The notes under the pieces were generated by a model. It was given only the letters and a program-made list of their open reading frames with translations. It did not search any database and was not told where the DNA came from. A DNA stretch of 64,000 bases from Strobilurus pachycystidiatus (Eukaryota > Basidiomycota > Agaricomycetes > Agaricales > Physalacriaceae), in the NCBI GenBank assembly GCA_019915135.1, contig JAHLMK010000006.1:2108001-2172000 (forward strand), in the 5' to 3' direction. This document shows, in pieces, positions 1 to 11,800 of this stretch; the stretch's first letter is position 1, and each line of letters starts with the position of its first letter. The position numbers and the translations under genes are program-made.

Positions 1-2
1 CG

Positions 3-1836
3 AGCTGGGCAACGGTTCAATCTCAGTCGCGAGCCCCATGCACGAGCAACATCCTTCCGGTGGTGACCACACACTCAACGACGACGTCGCGACCCTGTCT
101 CGTGGAGGCTATGTAGTCGAAGAGGATGACTCTATGAACGACCTGGGCAACGGTTCTAGTTCATTTACGGGCCCCGTGTACGGGCAACATTTGCTCGATG
201 GTGATCACGAACTCAACGACGACTTGACGACCGACGTCTCGTCAAACCACCAATCAGGCAGCGCTAGCAACACCGGTATTGGTGGTTCTACTGTCAGTCC
301 TGACGGGGAGAGCCCGCCTGCCACTGGGGAGTCACACAATCCGCATCAGGGGGTGCGCTCAGCTCAAACCCTCAATGAAGGGATGCTTGAACGCCCAGAC
401 GTGACATCGCACTCAACTGGATGTGGTCAGAAAGCGAATCCAGATATAGTTGGCGGTGAAGCAACTAGCGGCGCTCTCTTGACAGCTGGTACATCGGCAG
501 TCAATCGCGAAGGTCTGCATTTTTTATGCATTGCGCGAATTTTGCTCACCTCTTCGCCAGGAGACGACTTCTCTACGTTTTTGCATCTCACCAGGTCGCA
601 CACGGAACAAGGTTTGTCTATGTTCTGGTTGAAATGCCCCACGTTTTATATGTCATCACAGAAGACCATCCATCGACCTCGTCAATACCGAGCGTGATGC
701 CGATGGACATAGACGCTACTCCCCCTGACATGGCCGTATATCACACTCCACAGAATGGGTATATGACGCCCGCACCTACTCCTACTCAGCCACGCCGAGT
801 TCCGCCATCCCCTCATTTTACGCCGCACAGAGATAATCTATCTTCGGCCGAAGACACCCCCGCATATGGTTCACAGGCAAGAGAATTTATTACGCCAACT
901 CGTCGTCCCGGTACCTTCAGTATGCCACCACCGTCTTCTCCGTTGCCTGGTCTTGCCCACCCAGGCACCTCGTCCATCTTCAGCTCCGTCACTGACAGAA
1001 ACTTGAAATCCAAACCGTTGGCCGCCAAACCTCAGAGGAGACGGTTGGCTGCTCCAGCATCCCGGTATCCTGGCGCAATGCTCCCCGCAATCTCTGAAAG
1101 TCATGACAAACAAGTCCCATCTACACCCCTCATTTCTACTCCCCTGGAACAGTCCAATTGCTCATCTTCTTCTCTCACTCCCACCGAGCAAACTCAACTA
1201 AATGCCGCCTCATCCTCCAGATGGCGGAACTTACCTGCAACCTGCAAAAGGTGGGGCGACGATTCTATGCCAGACAAGCCGAACCCGAGCGATTCAAACG
1301 CTCAGGCCTCTTTGACGTCTATTTGGCCACCCCCAGCCCTTCCACACTCGACTCCGATAACATCCCACCCTCCGCTACCGGCTCATCCACCACCACCACC
1401 ACCAGCTCGTCCTCAGCAACTGCCTCGTCAGACCGCGCCTCTGCCCCCAGCTCGTCAGACCGCGCCTCTGCCCCCAGCTCGTCCAACTGCGCCTCCGCCA
1501 CCACCTCGTCCAACTGCGCCTCCGCCACCAGCTCGTCCAATTGCACCCCTTCTAACAGCTCGTACTCCGCCACCAGCTCGTCCAAGTGCGCCACCTCTAG
1601 GAGCTCGTCCTCCGCCGCCAGCTCGTCCCACCGCACCTCAGCCACCAGCTCGTCAGACCGCGCCTTCACTACCACCCCCTCAGACCGCGCCTCCGCCACC
1701 AGCTCGTCCGATTGCACCCCCTCTAGCAGCTCGTCCTCCGCCACCAGCTCGTCCGAGTGCGCCTTCTCTAGCAGCTCGTCCTCCGCCGCCAGCTCGTCCC
1801 ACCGCACCTCAGCCACCAGCTCGTCAGACCGCACCA
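3..1836 (+). pseudogene. Proline-rich gene, 5' part, cut by the foldback element
   Basis: The reading frame is already open at the window edge, so the start lies outside. Residues from about position 3 to 230 contain two copies of a roughly 45-residue repeat (key residues LGNGS, then QH, then GDH.LNDD). Likely introns follow near 511-558 and 617-661. From about 690 the frame encodes a Ser/Pro/Thr-rich disordered region, and from 1340 a long tract of PPPARPTAP-type repeats. The same repeats resume in the same orientation at 6640, so one gene has been split by a 4.8 kb insertion. Between 1200 and 1330 a different frame also looks coding (AELTCNLQKVGRRFYARQ), so an intron or frameshift may lie there. 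Family unknown; the protein is probably nuclear or disordered, which is only an impression from composition. Confidence 0.55.
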
Positions 1837-3450
1837 TTAGCAGCTAGGCTCATGCATGAAGTGTGCCAATTGGCACACATACCTCATGCATCAAACGTGC
1901 CAATTGGCACACAGCTGCTGGGGTAGCTTGCCAGGGCGGGCTGGAGAGCGGGCTGGGTAGGGGGCGGATGACTTGTCACTGGGTGGCGGGGCGGGTGGGT
2001 TAGGTCAGCATGGGTGAGCGGGAGAATGGCGGGGATAGATTCCCAATTGGGATGGGGAGTAGGTCAATAGGCGGGTTGGGGGGGCTGGGGCTGGGGGTAG
2101 AGGGCTGGGAGCGGGTGGGTGGGGGTAGGGGCATTACTGAAAAGTAGGGGTATGGGGGTGGATTCAAATGGGTACAGGGGGGAGAGTACGGATGTGTGGC
2201 GTATTTAGAAATAAATTGATGGGGTGGTCGGGTGCTGATCGGAGGTGATCGGGCTGGCTCTGGGGGGTCGGTTGGGCTCCCTCTGGGGTCTGCGCCACAT
2301 TGGGAATGGGGATGAGTTCTCACTGCCAAATGTGGCGCATTTTTAAAAACACAAAAAACCACAAAAAACTGTAGAAATAGTAATGCCCGCCACAAAAAAA
2401 AATGAAAAAGAAACAATGCCACACATGATATATTTTCATTTCTACAAATGATTCTGTACTCTACGGAGAATGTATTTTTTCCAGCACGGCGCGGGAAGCC
2501 CAAATGGGCAACCCACATACCGTGAATGGAAAGACGCACTGCACCTCTGACACGAAGTGCACCCGCGGGGACGCCGTGCCACAGGTACAGTGCAGGGGGA
2601 GAGATGGGTGATGGGTATGAAGGGATTCAAATGTCGCCAGCTTTCCTTGTTGGAACTCATTGCCCCGCTTACAGCCCGATTCGGATCTTCGACATCTCGG
2701 ATGGACTGCCGCACGGCGCCTACGATGGGTAGGGAGAGGGAAGGGGAAGAAGTGGGTGGGGGGACGAATCCGTAGTGCGGTTTTGTCGTCGTCGTCGTCG
2801 TCGTGTCCGTTCGTGCGGCATCGGCGTCAGTCGGGCGTGGTTGTCGTAGACCGGGAGTCCTTGCCGTTGTCGGTTGCGCATCATCGTGGTACGCGCGTCA
2901 TCGTCTTCAATCCTAATTGTGGCTGTCCGGATATTGCGCGTCCTTCCGTCCATCTGCGTGTCCGGATAAGCGCCGCCGACACTGCCGTCGTCCAGGCATG
3001 GAGGGGAGGCCGGTGCTGGAAAGGAAGCAACCCCGTAGGCGTTCTGCCAGGTCCCGTACCGTCCATCGCGCGCGGGAAATCGCGTCCGCGGCGCTCTCGT
3101 CCCTCTTCAGCACTCTGTCGGCGTCGGCGTCGTCGTGCATGACTGTGGAGGCCTCAAAATGAGGGCTTACACGGGTGGCAGCGGTGTTGAGAGCCGGCTT
3201 ACGCGGATGAACGCAATCCAACGTCATCCACGCCGTTTGCGGGGCGTGGAGACGGTGTCGTCGGCCAAATCGTCCGGCATTCAATAGGGGAGGGTCCAGA
3301 GAGGGTGTGGGAGGAAGATGGAGGCTGGATGGCAGCTTGGTGTCGAGCTGCCATGGCGGTAAGAGCCAGAGATGGCATTCGATCGTCAGCTCGGACGATC
3401 GGACCGATGAGTCCGCTCGCCGAGTTTGACGACGAACGCGTCTACCTGAA
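1837..3450 (+). repeat. Left arm of the foldback element
   Basis: This arm holds two subterminal palindromes (about 1861-1878 and 1897-1912), a G-rich tract (1930-2150) and an A-rich stretch (2340-2420). It also has a block around 2480-2530 (CACGGCGCGGGA, then CCCAAATGGGC) that recurs inverted at 5928-5960, and a GTC triplet run at 2786-2806. Arm similarity is strongest in the outer 700 bp. Confidence 0.7.
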
Positions 3451-3537
3451 GAGAGATTAGTACCATGCAATTGAACAGAAGAATAATGAAAGAAAAAGGA
3501 ATAAATTGAGTGATAAAATTATATTTAAAGGCATTGT

Positions 3538-3745
3538 GGCCCGCCGCGAGGGCTAACCGAACCAATGCGGCAACTGCACGCTACTGGGCCCTCCGAGTGC
3601 GTTAGCGGTTCGCGTGCAGCGCCGGGCGAAGAAAGAAAAATGTACATAAATGCGTCGTCGACCCGCCGCGAGGGCTAACCGATGCGACGCGGCAACCGCC
3701 ATCCTCGCGCCCTCCGGGTGCGTTAGCGTCTGGATGACGGCGCCG
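3538..3745 (+). repeat. Two-copy direct repeat in the foldback loop
   Basis: A module of about 90 bp occurs at 3540-3630 and again at 3657-3750. Both copies open with CCCGCCGCGAGGGCTAACCG, carry a GCGTTAGCG core and close with CGCCGGGCGAAG. The internal parts differ by substitutions and small indels. No coding sense is evident. Confidence 0.6.
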
Positions 3746-4689
3746 GGCGAAGTGGGATGGGGCACAAAAACAAAAGAAATGGTACAAAAAGGTACACATA
3801 CCTTACATGCGCCCTCCAGGGGTCCTCCGGCGCGTCTACACGCTTGAACGTCCTCGCCGCCGTGGTTATGCGTACTGGACTGGGGGTCCAGAGTTGTCCG
3901 TGTGTGCGGATGTCCTGCTTGTGCGTGGCGCGCGTAAATCACAAAATTTGTCGTCCTGGCATGCGCAGATGATGACCGCGACATCCTGAGCGGTGTGCGG
4001 GCAGCGTTACGCAGGGGTGGTGGTGGTAAGAGGCCAAGCAACGAAGTCCAACATGGCTCGATCACGTTCCGGCAAGTGCCGGATCGTGCTCGGACCATCT
4101 TCGACGACGTCCGGGACGACGACGACAATGCTACCTATGCGAGAGTACCATCGGAATATATGTATTGATGTCTACAGTACTGAATATAACCATTTCCGAA
4201 GCGATTTGAATATCAATGGTCCGAGAAATATAGCATATTCAATCAGTGCCAATCGTGCCCTTGTTCAGACAATTAACACGGCGGTTTCATTGGCCGTGAA
4301 GGCATAGAGCTTTGAGGGAAATGTGGTCAAATCATGTATGTGCAGTATTTGACACTCTCATTTGCGGGTCAACGGTACCTCATTCGATTTGACGACTCAA
4401 TCCCTAGTGTACTGTTCTTGTTACATACTTGTACATAGAATGATGAAACGACTTGTACAGTAGTGTTGAGCATCAGTAGGTCGTAATTCATACGTAGAAA
4501 TGTTTGAAATATGTTGAAGCTTGACTTATAACAAGTCCCACAATCATCCATGCATTTGGGGTTGCGGGACATTGTGTCTGAACAACGCGTGCTTTGGCCG
4601 GATATTGTCATTGAACTCAAAACAGAACGTGAGTGAATTATAGTGCTATAAAATTACTGCTATACTGATCAATGCTACATATCACATCG

Positions 4690-6629
4690 CTACGATTGAT
4701 TTTAAGGCAGTCGGATTGAGCCCAACGTGCTCAGAACGCGTTCGCGGTCGTCTTGCTCGACGATCGGATAGATCGGTCCGATCGTCCGAGCAGACGATCG
4801 CGCACCCTCTCTGCCGCTTACTACGATGGCAGCTTTTCAACGAGCTGCCATCCAGCCTCCATCTTCCTCCCACACCCTCCCACCACCCTCTCCCACGGAT
4901 ATTCGGCCGAATTGGACGCTCCCGCCATCTCCACGCCTCAAAAACGGCGCGGATAACGTTGGACATCACCTGCACGCGTAAGCCGGCTCGCGACGCCGCT
5001 GCCACTTGTATAAGCCCTCTGTGAAGCATCCACCATTATGGACGACGACGCCGACGACGGAGGAATGCTGAGTGGGATAGCGCGCCGCGGATGCGACTTC
5101 CCGCGCGCGATGGATGGCGGAGGGCTTGGCAGACCACCTGCGGGGGTCTGTCAAGCAGGTATATTTCATGCCTACAGCTTTCCTCTCGCCGTGGACAACG
5201 GTGACGGCTTGACCGGACGACGACGACTCGACCGGACGACGACGACTCGACCGGACGACGACGACTCGACCGGACGACGACGGCTCGACCGGACGACGAC
5301 GGCTCGACCGGACTGTAACGACTCGACCGGACGACAACCAACGCACGGCGACGACGACGCACGAGTTGACGACGACAGCTGGGTCGCAAACGTCAATCAT
5401 GCACGGGCGACGACGCGTGGGCAAGGGCGAGGTGATGCCCTCGCATCCATCTTGCTCACGCTTGCTATCGACAATCCGTCCGAGATCTGGAAGATCCGGA
5501 TCGGGTTGTGGATGGTTAGACCGGGTCGCAAGCATGCGACACCCCGACGACGGATGACAACGACATGGACCTCGGCAACGGCGGGGACGGAACCCACAAT
5601 GACGGCGGCACAACAACCAGGGCAGCGGAGGGCCGCACGGCGATGATGACAACGGCGGCGGTGGGGATTCTATACCCTCGCCGCATCCTCACCTTGTTTC
5701 TCCTCGGCCCACCACATCCCATCTGTTCAACCTCACCGCATCTCCTCACCCTACCTCACCATGTCCCCCGCCAGGTTCCCTGCATTCCCCGCCTTCTTCT
5801 CCTCACCCGCCTCTGATCACATTCCCCCGCTCTACCCTCCTCACGCTGTGCACCTGCGAAACGGCATACCTTTGGGTGTGTTTTGATTTGCGGTGCGGTG
5901 CTTTTCATCCACGGTATGTGGGTCGCCCATTTGGGCGTCCCGCGCCGTGCTGAAAAAAAAACCACTGTATCTCCTCCTCTTATTTTCTCATTCTTCTTCA
6001 ATATATGAGAAATAATTTGTTGTAACACCATTGTGGCACATTTTCTTTGTCAATTTTTTTGGTGGTGGGTATGATGATTTTCATGGTTTAGTGGGTTTTC
6101 TGCATTTTTAAAAATGCGCCACACTTGCAGGTGGGAACCTATCCTCATCCCCAATGTGGCGCAGACTGCAAAGGGAGCCCTACCAACCCCCCTGAGCCAG
6201 CCCGATCACCCCCGATCAGCACCCGATCGCCCCATCAATTTATTTCTAAATACGCCACACATCCGTACCCTACCCCCCTGCACCAATTTCAGCCCACCCC
6301 ACTACCCCTGCTTTTCAGTGCACCCCTACCCCACCCACCCGCTCCCAGCCCCCAGCCCCCAGCCCCACCCCACCCAACCTGCCCGTTGACCTACCCCCCA
6401 TCCCAATTGGGAATCTATCCCCGCCATTCTCCCGCTCACCCATGCTGACCTAACCCACCCGCCCCGCCACCCAGTGACCAGCCTGCCCCGCCCTACCCAG
6501 CCCGCTACCCAGCCCGCTACCCAGCCCGCTCTCTGCCAGCTACCCCAGCAGCTGTGTGCCAATTGGCACGTTTCATGCATGAGGTATGTGTGCCAATTGG
6601 CACACTTCATGCATGGATATAGCTGCTAA
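4690..6629 (-). repeat. Right arm of the foldback element
   Basis: This is the inverted counterpart of the left arm, longer by about 0.3 kb. Part of the difference is a 19-bp minisatellite at 5227-5345 that has no full equivalent on the left. The same palindromes are found near the outer edge (about 6552-6567 and 6589-6604). Confidence 0.7.
5208..5345 (+). repeat. 19-bp minisatellite within the right arm
   Basis: CTCGACCGGACGACGACGA is repeated about seven times in tandem with a 19-bp period (unit starts at 5227, 5246, 5265 and onward). The last copies are degenerate. ORFs across it are artefacts of the repeat. Confidence 0.8.
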
Positions 6630-8350
6630 GGCTGCAGACCGCGCCTTCACTACCACCCCCTCAGACCGCGCCTCCGCCACCAGCTCGTCCGATTGCACCC
6701 CCTCTAGCAGCTCGTCCTCCGCCACCAGCTCGTCCGAGTGCGCCTTCTCTAGCAGCTGGTCCTCCGCCGCCAGCTCGTCCCGCCGCACCTCAGCCACCAG
6801 CTCGTCAGACCGCGCCTTCACTACCACCCCCTCAGACCGCGCCTCTGTCACCAGCTCGTCCGATTGCACCCCCTCTAGCAGCTCGTCCTCCGCCACCAGC
6901 TCGTCCGAGTGCGCCTCCTCTAGCAGCTCGTCCTCCGCCGCCAGCTCGTCCCACCGCACCTCAGCCACCAGCTCGTCCAACTGCGCCGCCCATCCACCGC
7001 TCTATTGTCTCTCCCTCGGTTCCAGTGTCTTCTTGGGAACAATTCAATCCAGGGTTTCGTCCCTCTCCCCCTCCGGTACCGCTCTCCACTCATCCCCACT
7101 CACTTGCGCCAGCAGTTCATCCAAGACCTCCTGCCAGTCCTCTTGCGCGCCCGCCTGCTCCTACTCATTGTAGAGATGAAGCTGAGGATTTTGGGTCTGA
7201 GATTGCCGCCGTTCAGATCGATTCTGAAGACGACGTTATTGATGTCGAGCTTGATGCGGAACTTCAACGGAAAGCAGATCGCCGTGCCTTGCGCCAAGTA
7301 AGTTTTGGCCTATTTCCAATCAGTGATCTTACGGAGTCATAGTTGCGTCACAATATGCCTGATTCTAAGACGGATGCTAGGGATGCACACCGTTACAAAT
7401 GCCTTCGCGTAAGTTCCCTATATTGTAACCCTTGTTGATTTTTGACTCTGAGTCTAGACCATTGTTCACAACGTTATACATGGCTCTCTGCCCGTTTCAG
7501 AGGCAAATGTGCACACGGTGGATAGATTCAATATGACCGGACGTGCTCCCGTCGAACCTACCGCGCAATCCCTCACGTTCGACGTGACTGGAGACATGTC
7601 TTCTCGGTGGAACAAACGCCATGTGGAGGTCTTTGTTGAAGACATACTGAGAAGGCCTCAACATCGCGACGTCGATCCAAATATGCTTCGAGGTATCGTT
7701 GCCACTCATTACAGATATCGCAGGACTTGCTACATTGAGCAACAAACGCGCGACCTTGATTCTCCGGAGGTTCAAGTACAAGTTTCCAACAAGAAGCAGG
7801 AAGCAGCTATCAAGACCCGAATGCGTACAGTGCGTTTCCGCTCCCTCTATTTCTATCCATCCATTCATCTGGCTTCCAGTTGCATAAGAACCGATTGAAC
7901 GGACTGATTCAACACGCCGAGGTGGACGACTCATGCAAGCGCAATTATGCCCTGCTCAGAAGTCTTCCAACAGCCTTCATGAGTGAAGATGAGGCTGAAC
8001 CGTCGAAGAAGACCTATCAGGTTAGAACCTATCCGTGGAGGTCTCAAGATTTGAGAATCGAAAATCTTCTTCAAACCGCGGATTACCTCCATCTTTCCAC
8101 ACATTTCAAGCCGGGGTCTACAAGGAGGAGGGCTGGAAATCTACCCAGAACTCGTGTTCGTTCGAAGAAGTCATCCGTGTCTCCTGCAGTACCTGGGCTG
8201 CCGTCGAATTTCTACGACGCCTCCTACTTGCAAGCCTTGCGTCGAGATAACCCTCTCACCTATGCAGCACTGAGACCAAAGCCGCCCATTGCACTGGACG
8301 ATTTGCGGTTCAACCCCCAGGTTTATGCGTACGTACCCTTCATGCTATAA
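6630..8350 (+). pseudogene. Proline-rich gene, 3' part
   Basis: The proline-rich frame resumes just after the foldback element and continues to 7297 with an acidic segment (DSEDDVIDVELDAELQ). The exons that follow join in phase 0: 7343-7408, 7458-7829 and 7880-8350. Their introns are 7298-7342, 7409-7457 and 7830-7879, all GT-AG and 45-50 nt. The C-terminal 300 residues are basic and well ordered in composition, unlike the repeat region, and have no motif I can name. As this part has no start codon of its own, it is expressed only if the insertion is spliced out or a new promoter is used. Confidence 0.55.
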
Positions 8351-8580
8351 ATCTGACACCAAAGTTGAGCTCTATGACACAGTTGGGTGCAGAAAGCCAA
8401 ATTTGGCATACTTGCGCAGCAGAAGACACCTGGCAAGTCGAAATGAGCTGCTCTTATGTCAGGATCAGTACAAGGCCCGTAAATAGCGCAACATCATTTA
8501 TTCGAATCGAACGTCTGCGAGTAGGATGCGTATTAATATTACTATTAGTATCAGTAATAGTAGTCTTGGTTCACTGCGCA

Positions 8581-9453
8581 CCCTCGCGATTATTTAGTTG
8601 CCTAACTCGTACGGACCCGGGTCGGGTCGATCATCACCTTGGCGAACTGCGGTCTGAGAAATTTTCTGCCTAAATCTGACGCCATCACGACCGCGACCAC
8701 GCTGTTTGCTGAATCTTGTTTATGCATCGGGACTCGGTGCCGCTTTATAAAGCAGATATGAAGGTGTGCCCCTACAATTCTGCGCCTCGCACACCCGACA
8801 ACCCTTGACTAGACGCACGAGCCGTACGCACGCACCTTCCCCGGTGAGGACGCGGCGCCGACTGCCGATAGTCCTGGACGTCGTCGGGCTCTTTCTCATC
8901 ACATCCTTCACTTGTTTCCGGGAGCTCATAGCTGCACACTTACTCAAGGTGCGCGGCCGGTATCGACTCGTGACGCCGCCCTAACCCCCCATAGGCGTCG
9001 AGTGTACGCATGCGCAACACCCTCGACCGATGCTAAGCCTCCAATTGCGTCGTGGAGGCCGTTCAGGTCGACTCCAGCCTCCCATCTCCCCTTCAAGGCG
9101 CCGTCGAGCTCGAGGGCCACGTTCACGTTTCAGACTTCCCGGGTACGGCCGCATCCTCTATCCTGTATCTCGCTCGACTACGGCATCCCGCCGTCGACCG
9201 ACCTCGACCGCGTCGATCCTCGACGTTGGACGTCCCATTGCCCCCTCAAGCGCCGACGCCCCAGACCCCCACGACGGCGCCGACCGCGAGCAGTCTCAAC
9301 ACAATCTCGGCACCAGACGACGGCCTACAGCGCTGAGGACTACTGCAGGCAACAGGGCGCTACGCACCCATTGGAGGATTGTTTGCATGTCTTGTTACTT
9401 TGACCCGACTGATCTCCATCCCCTTGTAGGACTCCCACCGCTCTCGTCGACCG
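8581..9453 (+). repeat. 873-bp direct repeat, copy 1
   Basis: This copy matches 28916-29788 over its full length with three differences that I could find (near 8683, 8936 and 9318). It begins CCCTCGCGATTATTTAGTTG and ends GTCGACCG; the flanks diverge at once on both sides. The outer 5' sequence and a short coding remnant (VEAVQVDSSLPS, then GAVELEG) are homologous to the start of the TET/JBP-like pseudogene at 54987-56775. The unit therefore looks like a truncated 5' end of that gene family that has itself been copied. A TATA-like CTTTATAAAG lies at about 8741. Confidence 0.85.
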
Positions 9454-11003
9454 TTAGGTCAGATCCTAACACGTCTCGCCGCAACAATCACACGTCGCAT
9501 TGTCGCACAGAGTCTTTTTTATGTTGTGTGAGTGGCGCTGCGGTATTCTTGTTGGCCTGATCTCCCGTCAATTCTCCTCTTGCTCTTCTCGGATTCATCT
9601 CTCCTTGCCTCGACTGCGAACTCGGCCGAGAGTTAGTTTGTTGCCTGTCGGCAGTCGTCACAATTCGATTCACGCTGTTTGTTTGCTCGGTGTTCAGGCC
9701 GTACGTCTTTCTGTCAGTGTTGTGTTATTCAAGAGTCGGCGCATGTACCTTCGCACGATTTGCGCAGTTGTGTCGAAGGTCGTGGTGGCCGGTACTAGTA
9801 CTGTAGCGGCACCACCTCCTGTGACAGTCTATCCTTTGCCTTTTGTGACGACGCGGTGCGTGTATGTGTATACTTCTTCGACGTTGAGTAGGAAACACAT
9901 TGCTGGTGTGGATCTCTGAGTTGTTGAATTGACTCATTTGCATTCATGAATATATTCCATTTCCCTCCACTTCTTAGACTGAGTTGCCGTTAGGTATGTC
10001 TCTCGATGTCTTTCTGACACGTCTGGCATATCTCGAACTCTTTTACTCGTACCGGAATTGCTGTCTGAAGTCTGGTGGCCGTCATAATCTGGCTGATTAC
10101 CCGTATGGGTCACTCACCTCCGCGAGCAGTTTTCTATGGTACAGGCATGGTCTGGGCGGGTCTTGTGTCGTACGCTGTGGACGCATCGGACGCCTTGGCA
10201 ATCGATCTGGTAGGTTTCAGCGGCGGTAGGGTAGAGTTTTGTTCATTACCAGGGTATAGGGGATTTCCTCGTAGTGTCCACATACAAAGGTGTGGATGTG
10301 GATCAGCGGAGAGCACATTGTACCGGTGGGCTTCTAGTCCAGGGTTCGGCGGCTATTTTATCATAAGTTCCAAGCCGCAAAGTGCGTGGGTTGCGGTCCT
10401 CTGTATCTCCGTATCTTTACGTCTAACGTCCACATTCCTTAGCTTCCTGTCCTGCTTATTGCGACCCTCTGATTCAGTCAAACAGCCCCCGAACATGACC
10501 TAGGTCGCCTGATGCCACTTTCACTTTCGTTGCTCCGTCCATAAGCCCTCTTTCCACAGGACAACTTCTAACACCGCGGTTTCCTTTCCCTTCGTGCAAG
10601 GCGAAATATCATCGTGGGTCATCCGGAGGTTGGCGTTGTTCGCCGTGGAGGCGCCTTATGATTATCCTTTGCTTTGAGGTTTTGCTGATCTGACTTGCAC
10701 TCCCGTCGGGTGTACTGACACGAGTTCATTCCTCTCGCACCAGGTCCGATACACCCCACGACATCGGTTTCGATGCTTGTTTCGATTGCTTGAAAAATAC
10801 TACACTGCGTTCCTCTGGGATTCCGCACCTGCGCCACGCGATCCCTCTTCGGGCCCTCCGGGTCGAACAGCTGGTCGCCACCCACGCAATGCGCCTCCCA
10901 CCTCAGTAGCGAGCTCTTGACGACCCACAAGTCCCCGTTCATGGGCTCAGGTTATCTGCATCCGCTGCGGTCCCGGCTGGAGGGAGCGCGAGCTTGAGCT
11001 GGG
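9454..11003. other. Interval without a resolvable gene
   Basis: Several ORFs of 60-176 codons occur on both strands but none shows domain motifs, a consistent splice pattern or agreement with a neighbour. I see no repeat or RNA gene here. Confidence 0.4.
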
Positions 11004-11560
11004 CTACACCGACGGACGACAGAATGATGTCAATTTGGCGGTCTTTGCACTCGACTGGGGCGGCTGGGCTGTCGACCTTGTTCGACGTGTGCGATTCGAC
11101 TTGACTCCAGCTGTTCGAGGCGGAGCTTGCACCTTCTTGGGCGTCCAGATCTCGTCGTCGTCCACTCTGCCCTTGCTCAGTAGTGTGCGTTTCTGATGCG
11201 ACGGCGTCGGCTCCTCGCTAACACGCTTTCCAAGGCTCACAGGATCAACGACTTTCGGCTCACTTTGGTAAAAGTCCCCGTCTATATCGCCATCCTCCTC
11301 TTCGCTTTCCCCGTGGAATCCTCCATATTCCGGATCACTGGCACTGTCGGCTCCGTGTCTGTTTGCACCTCTCCTCCCCCAGAGAGTACCATGGTCAACT
11401 GCGCGCTGATGTACTGCATCATCCTACTTTTGTACAAGTCGTAGTGACTCCTCCGGCCACTAATTCCTGCCCGCAATACATGCCCCAGAGTACGCGTCTT
11501 CGACGGTGCGCAAGCCCGACACGGTTCAAAGCAACGCAGAAGATAGCAAAGAAGAGTAAG
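11004..11560 (-). CDS. Small charged protein, uncharacterised (5' end unresolved)
   Basis: The exon 11004-11423 is open for 140 codons and reads as an acidic segment (ESEEEDGDIDGDF) followed by a Lys/Arg/Pro-rich tail (KKVQAPPRTAGVKSNRTRR), a composition often seen in nuclear proteins. A 56-nt GT-AG intron (11424-11479) joins it in phase to an upstream exon that reads CFEPCRACAPSKTR, possibly a short Cys cluster. I could not place the start codon. It lies about 0.2-0.4 kb downstream of the SNF2 gene on the same strand. It has no recognised family. Confidence 0.4.
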
Positions 11561-11800
11561 ACAGTGAACGCCGCCGGGGAATTTTGATTCACGAAGAACG
11601 GTCGAGTACTGGGGAAAGAAGAGGCTTTGAGCACATCTAGTAAGTCACATATCATAGTAATATAAGTAGTAGCACAGTAATCAGGCCATCAAGCAGTGGT
11701 CTGTGTCGCGTATAAATAGAATACCCGATGCGGCACATATACAACGTCGGAAGGCGCTCGATTCATCTGGTCATAATGGTGACAAAAGTGTATGCATAAA

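Larger units (their letters stand above)
1837..6629. mobile_element. Foldback-type DNA element with very long inverted arms
   Basis: The two ends are inverted copies: TTAGCAGCTA at 1837 and its complement at 6620-6629, followed on each side by CATGCATGAAGTG and a GTGCCAATTGGCAC palindrome. The first 700 bp of each arm (to about 2540 and from about 5890) align clearly by eye. Weaker inverted similarity continues inward to about 3450 and 4690, including the stretch near 3290-3420 that mirrors 4770-4900. A loop of about 1.2 kb separates the arms. No convincing transposase ORF is present, so the element is probably non-autonomous. It lies inside a proline-rich coding region that continues on the far side. 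I could not identify a target-site duplication, and the outermost 14 bp may belong to the host. Confidence 0.75.

Noticed and set aside
1158..1847. Long Ser/Thr-rich ORF and the opposite-strand Glu/Leu-rich ORF over the proline tract
   Set aside because: Both are shadow frames of the proline-codon repeat; only the proline frame continues coherently after the insertion into an ordered C-terminus. The short stretch 1200-1330 is left open.
5036..5396. Arg/Ser-rich ORFs on both strands at about 5.0-5.4 kb
   Set aside because: They are generated by the 19-bp minisatellite and have no independent coding support.
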